Notes: generated from the letters alone by a model not told the origin. A stretch of DNA of 10,662 bases from Acetoanaerobium sp041831635 (GCA_041831635.1 JBHASY010000027.1:1-10662); one strand, 5' to 3'. Counted from the first letter of the stretch, positions 1 to 7,583 are shown. Translations and numbers: made by a program.

Positions 1-57
1 AAGAATGACACTATGACTTGGAAACTAAAATACCAGAAAGACGACGATATGGAAGCT

Positions 58-828
58 TTAGATTTCCATAAGCAAAGCCATTCTGCCCGAGTTTTCTTTA
101 TCTCTTCTGTAAGAATGAAACCTCATATCTGAAAATGTAGAAATATTACTCAGGTAAATATGCTCTTTTAGTAAATTGTTTTCAAGAGCAACTCTTTGAA
201 TTATAGATACTAAGTCAATATGATATTTGATTGATTTTTTATAGATTACTTCATCAGCAAAACTAAAAGAATCACGAAATATATCAGCTACATCTTCATC
301 CACTTCAAAGTCGTCACATCCTATAGACGGCCATACAAAGCAGTGGATATCTGCCGGATTTGAATTATAGTTTGATATCATACCGGAGATTGACGATTCG
401 ATTATTTTTAGTGAAGTACCTCTCCAACCTGAGTGAACAGAGGCTAAAACTCTATTTTTAGTGTCCCATAAGGTTATCGGAGTGCAGTCTGCGTACTGAG
501 TTATCAATGTAACATCAGGTATGTCGGTTATAATAGCATCGGTATTATTCATATATCTTCCCAGAAAAAATTCAGTTCCGTCGGATAAGGATTTTATTAT
601 ACCTATGTTTTTGTCGTGGATTTGTTGAGCAAAAAAAGTTTGTTTGGATTTTAGATTAGCAAATGTTTTAGCTTTATTGTAGTTTTGAACTAAATTTGAT
701 TTATCACTGTTTGTTCTTACTCCCATATCTTCAGGATAAGTAGTAAAACAGTGTTTAATTCCAAGCTTACTTAACTCTTTCCACTGCATATAGCTTACTG
801 AGTTATAAGAAATAAATTCAAGAGACAT
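58..828 (-). CDS. pgeF: PgeF/YlmD/YfiH-family protein (laccase-domain purine nucleoside phosphorylase family)
   Basis: This is a 256-residue cytosolic protein of the family once called multicopper polyphenol oxidase or laccase domain. The family's metal-site residues are visible: H71 in QQIHDKN, C115 in ADCTP and H132 in HSGWRGT. The C-terminal FHSYRRD signature starts at residue 237. Length is normal for the family. Bacterial and human (FAMIN/LACC1) members are reported to be purine nucleoside phosphorylases and adenosine deaminases that also phosphorolyse methylthioadenosine; E. coli YfiH has also been linked to peptidoglycan quality control. Reaction specificity therefore cannot be read from sequence. 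The ATG start follows a good GGAGGT site, and an extended -10 promoter lies about 40 bp upstream. It is transcribed divergently from the methylthioribose-type salvage operon, which fits a nucleoside role, but that link is inference. Confidence 0.9.
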   Translation of the reverse strand: MSLEFISYNSVSYMQWKELSKLGIKHCFTTYPEDMGVRTNSDKSNLVQNYNKAKTFANLKSKQTFFAQQIHDKNIGIIKSLSDGTEFFLGRYMNNTDAIITDIPDVTLITQYADCTPITLWDTKNRVLASVHSGWRGTSLKIIESSISGMISNYNSNPADIHCFVWPSIGCDDFEVDEDVADIFRDSFSFADEVIYKKSIKYHIDLVSIIQRVALENNLLKEHIYLSNISTFSDMRFHSYRRDKENSGRMALLMEI

Positions 829-832
829 TTTT

Positions 833-838
833 ACCTCC
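833..838 (-). promoter_or_regulatory. Ribosome binding site of the pgeF homologue
   Basis: On the minus strand the sequence reads GGAGGT, followed by four A residues and then the ATG at 828. This near-perfect Shine-Dalgarno site fixes the start codon. Confidence 0.8.
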
Positions 839-865
839 AGGACGACTTTGCTTTGTACTGATTTT

Positions 866-874
866 ATTATATCA
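866..874 (-). promoter_or_regulatory. Extended -10 promoter for the pgeF homologue
   Basis: The minus strand reads TGATATAAT, a consensus TATAAT preceded by the TGn extension. The hexamer 17 bp upstream (ACAAAT) is a poor -35, which extended -10 promoters tolerate. Transcription would start near 859, giving a leader of about 30 nt before the start codon. Confidence 0.6.
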
Positions 875-890
875 TAGTAGCAGTATGGAT

Positions 891-920
891 TTGTACAAGA
901 TATTATTGTTTATTTATTTA
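891..920 (+). promoter_or_regulatory. Candidate promoter of the galE-led operon
   Basis: TTGTAC at 891-896 and TATTTA at 915-920 are separated by 18 bp and lie just before the galE ribosome binding site. Both hexamers depart from consensus, so the assignment is tentative. The -35 sits within a perfect 8-bp palindrome (TTGTACAA, 891-898) that lies upstream of the divergent promoter too and could be a regulator contact site. Confidence 0.35.
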
Positions 921-948
921 CTAAAAATAAAAAGGGGTACTATGCATT

Positions 949-1935
949 ATGAAGTATTTAGTAACAGGTGGATTAGGGTTTATAGGTAGCCACACTGTAG
1001 TTGAACTTATCAATAAGGGACATAAGGTTATAATAGCTGATAATCTCATAAATTCAAAGATGGATGTGCTTGAAAAAATATATGATATAACAGGAGTTAA
1101 ACCGATATTTTATTTAATTGATGTCACTGATGAGGAAAAAGTCAAAGAGATATTTTTAAATCATAGGATAGACGGGATAATTCATTTTGCAGGACTAAAG
1201 TCTGTAGGAGAATCTGTAAAAAATCCTCTTGGTTATTATTATAACAATATTTTATCTACTATTGTTCTTAGCAAACTGTGTTTGGATCATAAGGTCGATA
1301 AATTCGTGTTCAGTTCATCGGCTACGGTTTATGGAGAGCAAGAATCTCCATTAAACGAAGATATGGAGCTGAAAAAGACTAAAAATCCATATGGAGAAAC
1401 AAAGGCGATGAGTGAAAGAATTCTCATAGATACAGCTAATGCCAATGATGAATTTAAGGTTTGTCTGCTTAGATATTTTAATCCTGTGGGAGCACATGAA
1501 AGTGGACTTATAGGCGAAAACCCAAGCGGTACTGCGAATAATCTTATGCCATACATTACTAAAGTGGCAAAAGGAGAACTCGACAAACTCAGTATATTCG
1601 GAGATGATTATGAAACTGTAGACGGAACAGGAGTAAGAGACTATATTCATGTGGTAGACCTTGCTAAAGGACATATAAAAGCTATAGAAAAGCTGGTATC
1701 TGGAGTAGAGATATATAATCTCGGAACAGGAAAAGGTACATCTGTGCTGGAGCTTGTGAATATATTTATGAAAGTCAATAAAGTTCAAATTCCTTATGAG
1801 ATTGTAGGAAGAAGGCCAGGAGATGTCGCTACCAGCTATGCAGATACCGGTAAGGCAATGAGAGTTTTAGGCTGGAAAGTTGAAAAAACTATAGAGGATA
1901 TGGTTAGAGATGCTTGGAGGTTTGGACAGTTATGA
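949..1935 (+). CDS. galE: UDP-glucose 4-epimerase (GalE)
   Basis: This 328-residue short-chain dehydrogenase-type epimerase would interconvert UDP-glucose and UDP-galactose (possibly also the N-acetyl forms) using tightly bound NAD+. The N-terminal Rossmann motif TGGLGFIGSH spans residues 6-15. The catalytic set is complete: SSSATVYG at 122-129, then Y148 and K152 in YGETK. The family signatures RYFNPVGAH (175-183) and DYIHVVDLA (231-239) are present. Length is normal for bacterial GalE. AAAGGGG at 931-937 serves as ribosome binding site. It is the first gene of the plus-strand cluster, and its stop codon overlaps the ATG of the next gene (ATGA), so the two are probably translationally coupled. 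No other Leloir or cell-envelope gene is visible nearby, so its place in a pentose-salvage operon is unexplained. Confidence 0.95.
   Translation: MKYLVTGGLGFIGSHTVVELINKGHKVIIADNLINSKMDVLEKIYDITGVKPIFYLIDVTDEEKVKEIFLNHRIDGIIHFAGLKSVGESVKNPLGYYYNNILSTIVLSKLCLDHKVDKFVFSSSATVYGEQESPLNEDMELKKTKNPYGETKAMSERILIDTANANDEFKVCLLRYFNPVGAHESGLIGENPSGTANNLMPYITKVAKGELDKLSIFGDDYETVDGTGVRDYIHVVDLAKGHIKAIEKLVSGVEIYNLGTGKGTSVLELVNIFMKVNKVQIPYEIVGRRPGDVATSYADTGKAMRVLGWKVEKTIEDMVRDAWRFGQL
1916..1920 (+). promoter_or_regulatory. Ribosome binding site deciding the isomerase start
   Basis: GGAGG lies inside the 3' end of galE, 11 nt before the ATG at 1932. It supports the ATG at 1932 as the real start. The upstream in-frame TTG at 1914 overlaps this site and would add six residues that do not look family-like. 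Confidence 0.6.
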
Positions 1936-2984
1936 TTAGAAAAGATGAAGGCTTGGCTTTTATTTTAAGATATGAAAATGTAGCTTGGTATGAAGACGCA
2001 AAAGTGAAGATTTTGGATAGAAGAGTTTATCCTAATGAAGTTAGTTTTGTGACTTGCAATACTCATCAAGAGGTAGCAAAAGCCATAGCGGATATGGTAA
2101 CTCAAAGTGCAGGACCATATACTGCGGCAGGGATGGGTATGGCTCTTGCTGCATATGAAGTAAGAAATGAAAGCAGGGAAAAACAGCTTGAGTATCTGGA
2201 AAAAGCTGCGTATACTTTATCTCACGCAAGACCGACTACTGTAAACAGAATGAAGCTTATTACAAACGGATGTCTGGAAGTTGCAAAAGAGGCTTTTGAC
2301 AACGGAGAAAAAGCGGATATATGTATATTTAATGCCACTATAGAGTCGCTAAACAGAAGATATGAAAATATGGAGACAGTAGGAAAGTATCTGGCAGATA
2401 TGTTCCCGAGAAAGGGAAGTATTATGACTCAGTGTTTTGGAGAAACTATAGTTGGAATGATGTTAAAGCAGGCAAATAAAAGAAATAAGGATATAAGTAT
2501 TTTTGTTCCTGAAACCAGACCTTATTTCCAAGGGGCAAGACTTACCGCAAGTGTATGTCAGGAACAGGGATTTAATACTACAGTCATCACGGATAATATG
2601 CCTGCATTTGTTATGAAAACAAATAAGATAGATTTGTTTACCTCTGCGGCGGATGTGATTTGTTTAGACGGACATATCACAAATAAGATAGGAACTTATC
2701 AGCTTGCAATCATTGCAAAATATCACGAGGTTCCTTATTTTGTGACAGGAATACCTGATGCCGACAACCCTAACGTAGATACCGTAAAAATAGAAGAAAG
2801 AGATGCAAATTTAGTGTTAGAGGCGAGAGGGATAAAAAATACACTGGACGGAGTAAGGGGGTACTACCCATCGTTTGATATCACACCACCGCATCTAATT
2901 AGTGGAGTAGTTACAAATAAAGGGATATATTCTCCTTATGATTTAAGAAGATATTTTGAATCCGAAGTAAAAAAATTCTATTAG
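1932..2984 (+). CDS. mtnA: MtnA-type aldose-1-phosphate isomerase (methylthioribose-1-P / deoxyribose-1-P)
   Basis: This is a 350-residue member of the eIF2B-alpha/MtnA family, close in length to B. subtilis MtnA. MtnA converts 5-methylthioribose 1-phosphate to 5-methylthioribulose 1-phosphate; relatives act on 5-deoxyribose 1-phosphate. From the ATG at 1932, the catalytic pair aligns as C168 (TQCFG) and D241 (AAD). R100 (RPTTVN), ETRP at 194-197, Q200, R203 (GARLTA) and N251-K252 (NKIGTY) are also kept. The N-terminal phosphate-site motif, normally RGAPAIG, reads SAGPYTAAG at 59-67, so the protein is divergent there. Its start overlaps the galE stop and the kinase gene follows after 9 bp. 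The next two genes supply the preceding and following pathway steps. Archaeal ribose-1,5-bisphosphate isomerase shares the fold but is less likely given the MtnK neighbour. Confidence 0.8.
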   Translation: MIRKDEGLAFILRYENVAWYEDAKVKILDRRVYPNEVSFVTCNTHQEVAKAIADMVTQSAGPYTAAGMGMALAAYEVRNESREKQLEYLEKAAYTLSHARPTTVNRMKLITNGCLEVAKEAFDNGEKADICIFNATIESLNRRYENMETVGKYLADMFPRKGSIMTQCFGETIVGMMLKQANKRNKDISIFVPETRPYFQGARLTASVCQEQGFNTTVITDNMPAFVMKTNKIDLFTSAADVICLDGHITNKIGTYQLAIIAKYHEVPYFVTGIPDADNPNVDTVKIEERDANLVLEARGIKNTLDGVRGYYPSFDITPPHLISGVVTNKGIYSPYDLRRYFESEVKKFY

Positions 2985-2987
2985 GAG
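2982..2987 (+). promoter_or_regulatory. Ribosome binding site of the kinase gene
   Basis: TAGGAG overlaps the isomerase stop codon and lies 6 nt before the ATG at 2994. This arrangement suggests coupled translation of isomerase and kinase. Confidence 0.6.
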
Positions 2988-2993
2988 TGTATT

Positions 2994-4214
2994 ATGGATA
3001 GATTTAATGAGCATTTTAGGATGGATGAAGAAGACATAAAGGTATATGTCGTTTCAAAACTTAAACTTTTTGAAAATATAGAAGATATAACTGTTAGTGA
3101 AATAGGTGACGGAAATATCAACTATGTTTTCAAGGTAAAGGACATAAAAACAAAAAAATCGGTAGTTATAAAGCAGGCGGATAAGTTGCTTAGAAGCTCA
3201 GGCAGACCCCTTGACGTCGATAGAAGCAGAATCGAAGCCGATGTGCTTAAATTTTATGAAGAGGTAACAAGTGAGTATGTTCCGAAGATTTATCATTATG
3301 ACGATGTTATGTGTGTTTTGACTATGCAAGACCTTTCTGAATATGAAAATCTCAGATACGGGCTTATGAAAAAGAAGATGTATAAGAATCTGGCAGATGA
3401 TATCACTACATTTATAGTAAATACCTCTATTTCTACTATGGACATAGTTATGAATCCTTGGAAGAAAAAAGAAGATGTAAAAAAATATACGAATATAGAA
3501 CTGTGTGATATAACTGAAAAGCTGGTATTTACAGATCCATATACAGATCATTTCAAAACGAATATCGTACTTGATGAGAGCAAAGAATTTGTAAAAAAAG
3601 AAATCTATGACGATGAAGAGTTGGTATTTGAGGCTGGAAAGCTAAAGTATAAATTTATGAACACTCCTCAGAGTTTACTCCACGGAGATTTACATAGCGG
3701 TTCGATTTTTGTAACTGAAACGAAAACTAAGGTAATAGACCCTGAGTTTGCATTCTACGGACCTACTGGCTACGATTTAGGCAATGTGATTGGAAACTTA
3801 TTTTTTTCTTACATACATTCTGAAGTCGTTATGACAAATGAAGATGAAAAAACAGCTTATCTTGATTATATTAAGGTAACTATAGCTGAAATAGTTGATA
3901 AATTCAAGGAAAAATTCAGCCTCGCCTACGATGAAAAAGTAATTGATCCTATGGCAAAAAATTCTCGATATAAAAAATGGATAATAGAGAGCATCTTAGA
4001 AGATGCCTGCGGAATGGCAGGAACGGAGATAATAAGAAGAACTGTAGGAGATTCCAAGGTTAAAGAAATAGAATCTATAGAAAGTATAAAAGACAGGGTG
4101 TATATGGACAGGTTTTTAATTCTGCTTGGGAAAAAATTGATAAAAGAAAGATATGATATAAAAACAGGAGCAGATTATATTAAAGTCTTGAAATCTATAG
4201 AGATAGTAGATTAA
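2994..4214 (+). CDS. mtnK: S-methyl-5-thioribose kinase (MtnK-like)
   Basis: This 406-residue cytosolic kinase has the aminoglycoside-phosphotransferase fold and matches the MtnK pattern closely. MtnK phosphorylates 5-methylthioribose at C1 with ATP; relatives accept 5-deoxyribose. Visible features are the nucleotide loop GDGNINYVF (38-46), the ATP-binding lysine K60 in VIKQA, and the catalytic loop HGDLHSGSIF (230-239) with D232 as base. The metal motif is DPE (249-251), as in MtnK, instead of the usual DFG-type motif, in VIDPEFAFYGP. A twin arginine, R348-R349 in EIIRRTVG, corresponds to the MtnK residues thought to contact substrate. Length is close to characterised MtnK. It sits between the isomerase and, after a 109-bp gap, the aldolase. 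The exact sugar (methylthioribose, deoxyribose or both) cannot be decided from sequence. Confidence 0.88.
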   Translation: MDRFNEHFRMDEEDIKVYVVSKLKLFENIEDITVSEIGDGNINYVFKVKDIKTKKSVVIKQADKLLRSSGRPLDVDRSRIEADVLKFYEEVTSEYVPKIYHYDDVMCVLTMQDLSEYENLRYGLMKKKMYKNLADDITTFIVNTSISTMDIVMNPWKKKEDVKKYTNIELCDITEKLVFTDPYTDHFKTNIVLDESKEFVKKEIYDDEELVFEAGKLKYKFMNTPQSLLHGDLHSGSIFVTETKTKVIDPEFAFYGPTGYDLGNVIGNLFFSYIHSEVVMTNEDEKTAYLDYIKVTIAEIVDKFKEKFSLAYDEKVIDPMAKNSRYKKWIIESILEDACGMAGTEIIRRTVGDSKVKEIESIESIKDRVYMDRFLILLGKKLIKERYDIKTGADYIKVLKSIEIVD

Positions 4215-4323
4215 GATATTGCCTAATTTTATATGCAATCGTACATAAACAAATAAGAATGATCTTGACCGGTTTTGCAAAAAAATAGAAGATGAATGAG
4301 AAACTTAAAAGGGGGAACCGTTT
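4215..4323 (+). other. Longest gap inside the operon (109 bp)
   Basis: This is the only sizeable gap in the plus-strand cluster. It contains TTGACC at 4265-4270, which resembles a -35 box, but no good -10 lies 16-18 bp downstream (GAAGAT at 4288-4293 is the nearest). I see no hairpin with a T-tract. The segment ends in the ribosome binding site GGGGG at 4311-4315, 8 nt before the aldolase ATG. A weak internal promoter is possible but not supported strongly. Confidence 0.3.
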
Positions 4324-4959
4324 ATGAATAATGAAAAAGAACAGGTCGTAAAGTTTGGGAAAAAATTGATAGACAAAAGATTAACTACAGGCTCGGGTGG
4401 AAATATAAGCGTGTATAACAGAGAAAAAAATCTTATTGCCATAAGTCCCAGCGGACTTGATTATTATGAAACCACCCCTGAAGATATAGTAATAATGGAT
4501 ATTGACGCAAACATAGTGGAAGGAAAGCACAGACCGTCGAGTGAATCAGGTATGCATTTGGAATTTTATAAAGCAAGGGCAGATGTAAACGCAATAGTTC
4601 ACACCCATTCCAAGTTTGCAACGGCGATCGCTTGTATGGGCTGGGAACTTCCTGCCGTACACTATCTTATAGGAATGGCAGGACATAGTGTAAAATGCGC
4701 AGGATATGCAACTTATGGCACAGAGAAACTTGCAAAAAAAGCTCTTGAAGCTATAGGAGATTCAAATGCAGTTCTTCTTGCAAACCATGGACTTATAGCT
4801 TTGGGAGAAGATGTAGAGAGAGCATTTTCCACAGCAGAACATTTGGAGTTTGTTTCAGAAGTTTATTACTTGACAAAAACACTGGGGGTACCGAATATTT
4901 TAAGCAGTGAAAATATGGACGAAGTTATGAAAAAGTTTGGAACATATAGGTATAAGTAA
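4324..4959 (+). CDS. Class II aldolase, fuculose-phosphate type (methylthioribulose-1-P / deoxyribulose-1-P aldolase)
   Basis: This is a 211-residue zinc-dependent class II aldolase/adducin-family enzyme, the size of FucA. Key residues are at nearly the same positions as in E. coli FucA: GSGGNIS (23-29) and SPSG (41-44) for phosphate binding, the catalytic acid E74 in SSES, and zinc ligands H93 and H95 in HTHS and H155 in ANHG. By itself it could act on fuculose-1-P, rhamnulose-1-P or ribulose-phosphate-like substrates. Next to an MtnK and an MtnA homologue, the best fit is the DHAP-shunt aldolase (Ald2 or DrdA). That enzyme splits 5-methylthioribulose 1-phosphate or 5-deoxyribulose 1-phosphate to DHAP plus methylthioacetaldehyde or acetaldehyde. 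MtnB, the dehydratase of the aerobic methionine salvage pathway, belongs to the same superfamily and remains an alternative, but no mtnC/mtnD-like genes are here. Confidence 0.8.
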   Translation: MNNEKEQVVKFGKKLIDKRLTTGSGGNISVYNREKNLIAISPSGLDYYETTPEDIVIMDIDANIVEGKHRPSSESGMHLEFYKARADVNAIVHTHSKFATAIACMGWELPAVHYLIGMAGHSVKCAGYATYGTEKLAKKALEAIGDSNAVLLANHGLIALGEDVERAFSTAEHLEFVSEVYYLTKTLGVPNILSSENMDEVMKKFGTYRYK

Positions 4960-4989
4960 CGTAAGATTAGTATATAAGGAGAACAAAGT

Positions 4990-6510
4990 ATGAGTGAAGA
5001 AATTATTAAGTTAATAGGTATCACGAAGATATTTCCGGGAGTTCTTGCGAATGATAATGTTACACTTGATGTGAGAAAAGGAGAAATCTATGCTTTGGTG
5101 GGTGAGAACGGAGCAGGAAAATCCACTCTTATGAAGACTATGTACGGACTTCATCAGCCCACTTGTGGAGAAGTGTGGATCAAAGGTAAAAAAATAGAAA
5201 ACTTCAGTCCTGCTACTGCTATAAATAACGGCATAGGTATGGTGCATCAGCATTTTATGCTCTTACCTTCCTTTACTGTTGCAGAAAACATTGTTCTTGG
5301 GAAAGAAATCAGAAAAAACAAGGTATTTTTGGATAAAGAGGAAGCTAACAGAAAAGTAGCGAACCTATCAAAAGAATATGGACTTGATGTAGATCCGAAA
5401 CTTAAGATAGAAGATGCCTCGGTAGGACTGCAACAAAGAGTAGAGATATTAAAGGCTTTGTATAAAGGGGCAGATATTTTAATTCTCGACGAACCTACGG
5501 CCGTACTTACACCACAGGAAACCAAGGAGCTTTTTGCAGTTATTAAAAAACTGGTAAAAGAAAAAAATATGACGGTGATTATCATAACTCATAAGTTAAA
5601 TGAGGTAATAGAAATATCCGACAGAGTAGGAGTTATGAGATCGGGAAAGCTCATTGGAGTGGAAAATACTAAAGATGTAAATGAGAAGATACTCGCCGAG
5701 ATGATGGTAGGAAGAGAGGTATTGTTTGAAAAGATTGAAAAAACCGATGTTGATGGAGATGTATTAGTACAGGTAGACGATTTGTGGATTAAGGATAACA
5801 GAGGTTTTGATGCGGTAAAAGGAATATCTTTTGAAGTAAAAGCCGGTGAAATACTCGCAATAGCAGGAATAGAAGGTAACGGTCAAAGTGAGTTGATGGA
5901 GGCTCTTACAGGAATAAGGAAAGTAGAAAAAGGCAAGGTATTTATAAAAAATAAAGAGGCTACCAATTTATCTCCTAAGAAAATAAGAGAACTGGGAACA
6001 TCTCATATTCCGGAGGACAGACTGGCCACAGGTATGAGCGGGGATTCCAGCATAGAGGATAACCTCCTCATGGGAAAGCAGCACAGTGAAGAGTTTGCAG
6101 CAGGGGGTATTCATCTAAAGAGAAAGAATATAAAAAAGTATGCCAAGGACTTGATTGAAAAATTTGATGTTAGAACCTCGTCAGAAGAAGTAAAGATGGG
6201 TTCATTATCCGGTGGAAATATGCAAAAGGTAATAATAGCCAGAGAGTTTTCTTTTGATACTCCAATTTTGTTTATATCTCAGCCCACCAGAGGGGTGGAT
6301 ATAGGGGCGATAGAATTCATTCACAGGCAGATAGTGAAAAAAAGAAACGAAGGCTGTGCTATAGTTTTGATATCCGCCGAGCTTGATGAGATTTTCAGGC
6401 TTTCTGACAGGATTATTTGTCTTTATGAAGGGAAAATTACAGGACAGTTTAACAATTCAGAGATATCTAAGCTTGATATCGGTTATTATATGACGGGAAA
6501 TAGAGGTTAG
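4990..6510 (+). CDS. ABC transporter ATP-binding protein, double-domain nucleoside/sugar importer type
   Basis: This 506-residue protein holds two ABC domains in tandem, as in NupO/YufO, RbsA and related importers. Domain 1 (about 5-245) looks active: Walker A GENGAGKST (38-46), Q-loop Q87, signature SVGLQQR (144-150), Walker B ILILDEP (163-169) and switch H201. Domain 2 (about 257-505) has the family's usual degenerate site: GIEGNGQSE (293-301) lacks the Walker A Lys-Ser/Thr pair, the signature LSGGN (406-410) is intact, and the Walker B end reads ISQPTRG, with Q instead of the catalytic Glu. Patterns such as QPTRGVDIGAIE resemble the BMP-type nucleoside importers most closely. The protein would work at the inner face of the membrane with the next two permeases. 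AAGGAG at 4976-4981 is a good ribosome binding site, 30 bp after the aldolase stop. Confidence 0.9.
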   Translation: MSEEIIKLIGITKIFPGVLANDNVTLDVRKGEIYALVGENGAGKSTLMKTMYGLHQPTCGEVWIKGKKIENFSPATAINNGIGMVHQHFMLLPSFTVAENIVLGKEIRKNKVFLDKEEANRKVANLSKEYGLDVDPKLKIEDASVGLQQRVEILKALYKGADILILDEPTAVLTPQETKELFAVIKKLVKEKNMTVIIITHKLNEVIEISDRVGVMRSGKLIGVENTKDVNEKILAEMMVGREVLFEKIEKTDVDGDVLVQVDDLWIKDNRGFDAVKGISFEVKAGEILAIAGIEGNGQSELMEALTGIRKVEKGKVFIKNKEATNLSPKKIRELGTSHIPEDRLATGMSGDSSIEDNLLMGKQHSEEFAAGGIHLKRKNIKKYAKDLIEKFDVRTSSEEVKMGSLSGGNMQKVIIAREFSFDTPILFISQPTRGVDIGAIEFIHRQIVKKRNEGCAIVLISAELDEIFRLSDRIICLYEGKITGQFNNSEISKLDIGYYMTGNRG

Positions 6511-6521
6511 GGGGTCTACAT

Positions 6522-7583
6522 ATGAAAGGAAAGTTTAACGAACAATTGGAATATCTGGGATCGCTTTTTTTTGCTATTTTTCTGGCTCTTGTTCTCGGAG
6601 CTGTGATTATGATACTAAATGGCAAAAATCCTGTGCATGGGTATTTGTCACTTGTAACCGGAGCTTTAGGTTCAAAGTACCTTATTGCTACTACCTTGTC
6701 AAAGACGGTACCACTTATTCTCACAGGACTTGCGACTGCTATTTCATTTAAAAGCGGGATATTTAACATAGGTGGAGAGGGTCAACTCTATTTGGGAGCC
6801 TTTGCAGCTTCTTATGTAGGTTTCACTTTTACTGACTTGCCTGTGATTGTAGCAGTAATATTGGCAGTTATAGCATCTATGATAGTAGGCGGACTTTATG
6901 CCCTTATACCTGCAATCTTGAAAGTATACTACAACATAGATGAGGTTATAACTACAATAATGTTTAACAGCATCGCAATTATGTTTACAGGATACCTCGT
7001 AAACTATCCGTTTCAGGCATCACAAGGGAAAATGGGAGCAACTGAAATGATAGCCGAGAGTTTTAAGTTTCCTAAGCTTGTAGCTATGAGCAAGCTTAAC
7101 ACAAGTATTTTCTACACTATGATTATTGCGGTATTGATCTATTATCTAATGAAAAAAACTTCTTACGGCTATAATTTTAAGATAGTAGGAGAAAACAGCA
7201 TATTTTCGAGGTATGCAGGTATAAACAACAGAACGTATATGATTTGGGCTATGCTTATTTCAGGTGCTTTATGCGGGATAGCGGGAGCATTTGAAGTGTA
7301 CGGAACTCATTACAGATTTTTGCAAAATATTTCCAAAGGATTGGCATTTGACGGAATGCTGATATCTCTTATAGTTAAAAACAATCCGGCAGCTATAGTT
7401 TTGATGTCGTTATTCTTTGCTGTTTTGAAAACCGGAGCGAATGCTATGGAATTAAATACGGGAGTTGCATCTGAGCTTATACTTGTTATTCAGTCGGTTA
7501 TCATACTGTTTATAGCGGGAGAAAGCGGGTTTAAGGAAATGTTAAAAAGAAGACAGCTAAATAAAGGAAAGTTGGTGAAATAA
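6522..7583 (+). CDS. ABC transporter permease, NupP/YufP-like
   Basis: This 353-residue polytopic membrane protein belongs to the BPD_transp_2 family. The first membrane segment is about residues 12-32, and hydrophobic helices continue to about 332. The family motif FNIGGEGQLYLGAF is at 81-94, and the cytoplasmic coupling loop GENSIFSRYAGI (223-234) precedes the last helices. The C-terminus is basic (KRRQLNKGK). It is the longer of the two permeases that form a heterodimeric channel in nucleoside importers such as NupOPQ; riboflavin importers of the RfuBCD type share this architecture. The gene starts 11 bp after the ATPase stop behind AGGGGGT, and its stop overlaps the next start (TAATG). 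Substrate is inferred from context only. Confidence 0.88.
   Translation: MKGKFNEQLEYLGSLFFAIFLALVLGAVIMILNGKNPVHGYLSLVTGALGSKYLIATTLSKTVPLILTGLATAISFKSGIFNIGGEGQLYLGAFAASYVGFTFTDLPVIVAVILAVIASMIVGGLYALIPAILKVYYNIDEVITTIMFNSIAIMFTGYLVNYPFQASQGKMGATEMIAESFKFPKLVAMSKLNTSIFYTMIIAVLIYYLMKKTSYGYNFKIVGENSIFSRYAGINNRTYMIWAMLISGALCGIAGAFEVYGTHYRFLQNISKGLAFDGMLISLIVKNNPAAIVLMSLFFAVLKTGANAMELNTGVASELILVIQSVIILFIAGESGFKEMLKRRQLNKGKLVK

Noticed and set aside
1..132. Plus-strand frame open from the window edge to TGA at 130-132, possibly the end of a gene entering from the left
   Set aside because: Only 19 codons lie outside the pgeF homologue; the rest is antisense to its conserved C-terminus. Too short to judge without upstream sequence.
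942..989. Short out-of-frame ATG frame (15 codons) just before and across the galE start, as a possible leader peptide
   Set aside because: The galE ATG at 949 has its own usable ribosome binding site, and the tiny frame has no regulatory codon bias, so chance is the simpler explanation.
1329..1788. Minus-strand reading frames of 85 and 145 codons inside galE
   Set aside because: They are antisense to strongly conserved galE motifs and have no ribosome binding sites or recognisable products.
1932..4959. Archaeal-type AMP/ribose-1,5-bisphosphate pathway
   Set aside because: That pathway needs AMP phosphorylase and RuBisCO partners. The adjacent kinase carries the MtnK-specific DPE and twin-arginine motifs, and a class II aldolase follows.
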